DNA from: Thiomargarita sp.
GTDB taxonomy: Bacteria; Pseudomonadota; Gammaproteobacteria; Beggiatoales; Beggiatoaceae
DNA: 64,000 nt
Assembly: GCA_020718845.1 (NCBI GenBank)
Contig: DYRG01000001.1
Location: 124,001 to 188,000 of the forward strand
Reading direction: 5' to 3'
How positions within the stretch are numbered: the first letter of the stretch is position 1; every line of letters begins with the position of its first letter. The translations under genes were made by a program, and so were the position numbers. Positions 62,986 through 64,000 of the stretch are shown here, in pieces. The notes beneath the pieces are model-generated. The model was given only the letters and a program-made list of their open reading frames with translations, did not search any database and was not told the DNA's origin.

Positions 62986-64000
62986 ATGAGTTTAGAACTA
63001 AAACCACTAATTGGCAAATTAAATACCACTTGTCGTCGGGCGTTTGAATTAGCCGCCGAATTATGTGTTTCACAAAATCACTATAGCGTAGAAATTGAAC
63101 ATTTGCTCATTAAATTATTAGAACAACCCGATACCGATATTCGGCGTATTTTACGTTACTATGATGTTGAATTATCTCGTTTAAATCGTGAATTAAATCA
63201 ATCGTTAGATAAATTCAAACGGGGAAATTCCCGTACACCCACCATGTCACCTTATATTTTATCATTATTGAAAGAAGCATGGTTAATTTCTTCTTTAAAT
63301 TTTAATGCAGATAATGTGCGTTCGGGTGCGATTTTGCAAGGTTTAATTGATCACGATACGTTACGAGGGATTTTATTAGAAGCCGTGCCTTGTTTAAGCA
63401 AAATTTCTCGTGAGTTTCTTCGCAATGATATTCGAGATTTAATTAAGCAATCCGCAGAGGAAATTTCTTCTCAATTCAAACAGGATATGAAATCCTCAGA
63501 AACCACTGCAAAAGTTAATTCAAATACGCCTTCTTTAGAGCAATTTACCGTCGATTTGACGGAAGAAGCACGCTTAGGAAAAATCGATGCGATTGAAGGT
63601 CGAGATAATGAAATTCGCCAAATTATCGATATTTTAACCCGTCGGCGACAAAATAACCCAATTTTAACTGGCGATGCGGGCGTTGGAAAAACCGCCGTTG
63701 TGGAGGGTTTTGCGCTCCGAATTGCCAAAGGCGACGTGCCGCCTGCGTTACGCAATATTTCGGTTCGTGCATTGGATTTAGGGTTATTGCAAGCGGGAGC
63801 GGGTGTCAAAGGTGAATTTGAAAATCGTTTAAAATCAATCATTAACGAAATCAAAGGATCGCCTCGACCGATTATTTTATTCATCGACGAAGCGCACACT
63901 TTGATCGGCGCAGGCGGATCGGCGGGTCAAGGTGATGCCGCAAATTTGCTAAAACCCGCACTCGCACGCGGAGAATTGCGCACGATTGCCGCCACAACTT
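62986..64000 (+). CDS. tssH: Type VI secretion ATPase ClpV (TssH), N-terminal part, cut by window edge
   Basis: 338 codons are visible and the frame runs off the right edge. ATG with GAGGA upstream. Residues ~1-150 are the ClpV-type N-domain ([31 protein letters not shown]), then the linker [41 protein letters not shown]. The first AAA domain has Walker [14 protein letters not shown] and Walker [14 protein letters not shown], and the run [21 protein letters not shown]. That combination separates ClpV from ClpB and ClpA. It disassembles the contracted sheath of the type VI secretion apparatus. Other tss genes would be expected to the right. Confidence 0.92.
   Translation, partial: MSLELKPLIGKLNTTCRRAFELAAELCVSQNHYSVEIEHLLIKLLEQPDTDIRRILRYYDVELSRLNRELNQSLDKFKRGNSRTPTMSPYILSLLKEAWLISSLNFNADNVRSGAILQGLIDHDTLRGILLEAVPCLSKISREFLRNDIRDLIKQSAEEISSQFKQDMKSSETTAKVNSNTPSLEQFTVDLTEEARLGKIDAIEGRDNEIRQIIDILTRRRQNNPILTGDAGVGKTAVVEGFALRIAKGDVPPALRNISVRALDLGLLQAGAGVKGEFENRLKSIINEIKGSPRPIILFIDEAHTLIGAGGSAGQGDAANLLKPALARGELRTIAATT

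Overview
The window looks like a chromosomal segment of an AT-rich gammaproteobacterium. The gammaproteobacterial signs are rpoZ-spoT, the lpoA-yraN pair, ycjX-ycjF-tamB, a gspF gene, a ClpV (type VI secretion) gene and SDHAF4-like DUF1674. The low GC, the Uma2 and Rpn-type nucleases, the many signalling proteins and the paired abundant surface proteins would suit a Thiotrichales/Beggiatoa-like bacterium, but that placement is inference. No insertion sequence, CRISPR array or phage region is visible.

Layout. 1-3610 (minus): a compact five-gene operon with two phytanoyl-CoA-dioxygenase-like (PhyH) Fe(II) oxygenases, an unrecognised protein, a HAD phosphatase and a class III aminotransferase. 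It resembles a small biosynthetic pathway and runs off the left edge. 4106-5854: a MobB-MoeA fusion for molybdenum cofactor work. 5976-7066: a cassette of two tiny Cys-rich zinc-ribbon-like proteins preceded by a 23-residue lipoprotein whose mature part would be only Cys-Cys-Cys, divergent from an XRE regulator. 7226-13178: adk, a dCache sensor kinase, a PAS-cyclase, tRNA-Val, recA with a near-consensus LexA box, and a vapBC module whose toxin has an in-frame stop. 13250-16808: a DUF4124 protein and an arsenic operon (ArsR-ArsC fusion, mini-thioredoxin, ArsP-like permease, Acr3). 17208-24604: ygiQ, mgtE and a uracil-DNA glycosylase in a tight run with a PAAR protein, a MORN-repeat protein, lpoA and yraN. 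24594-28492: a substrate-binding lipoprotein coupled to a GGDEF-EAL protein. 28645-32469: a 54-residue DUF1674 protein, gcvT and a secreted clostripain-like protease. 32710-39665: ycjX, ycjF, tamB and a CobW GTPase. 39666-47516: Uma2 nuclease, aroC, a dynamin-like GTPase, a frameshifted phosphoethanolamine transferase, a DUF945 protein, a methyltransferase and an Rpn-like nuclease. 47803-52887: two tandem secreted paralogues of unknown function and a hexapeptide acyltransferase-sulfotransferase fusion. 52939-57940: spoT (hydrolase intact, synthetase site degenerate), rpoZ, and alaC-hom. 58090-64000: a bestrophin gene broken by a stop, an orphan efflux adaptor, a coiled-coil protein, hemN, gspF and the first part of clpV (tssH).

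Themes. Type VI secretion parts (PAAR/MORN and clpV) sit at two separate places among housekeeping genes. Three genes (vapC, the eptA-like gene, bestrophin) each carry one simple lesion, which suggests relaxed selection or sequence error. The most novel material is the left-edge oxygenase/aminotransferase operon, the Cys-Cys-Cys lipopeptide/zinc-ribbon cassette and the tandem secreted protein pair.
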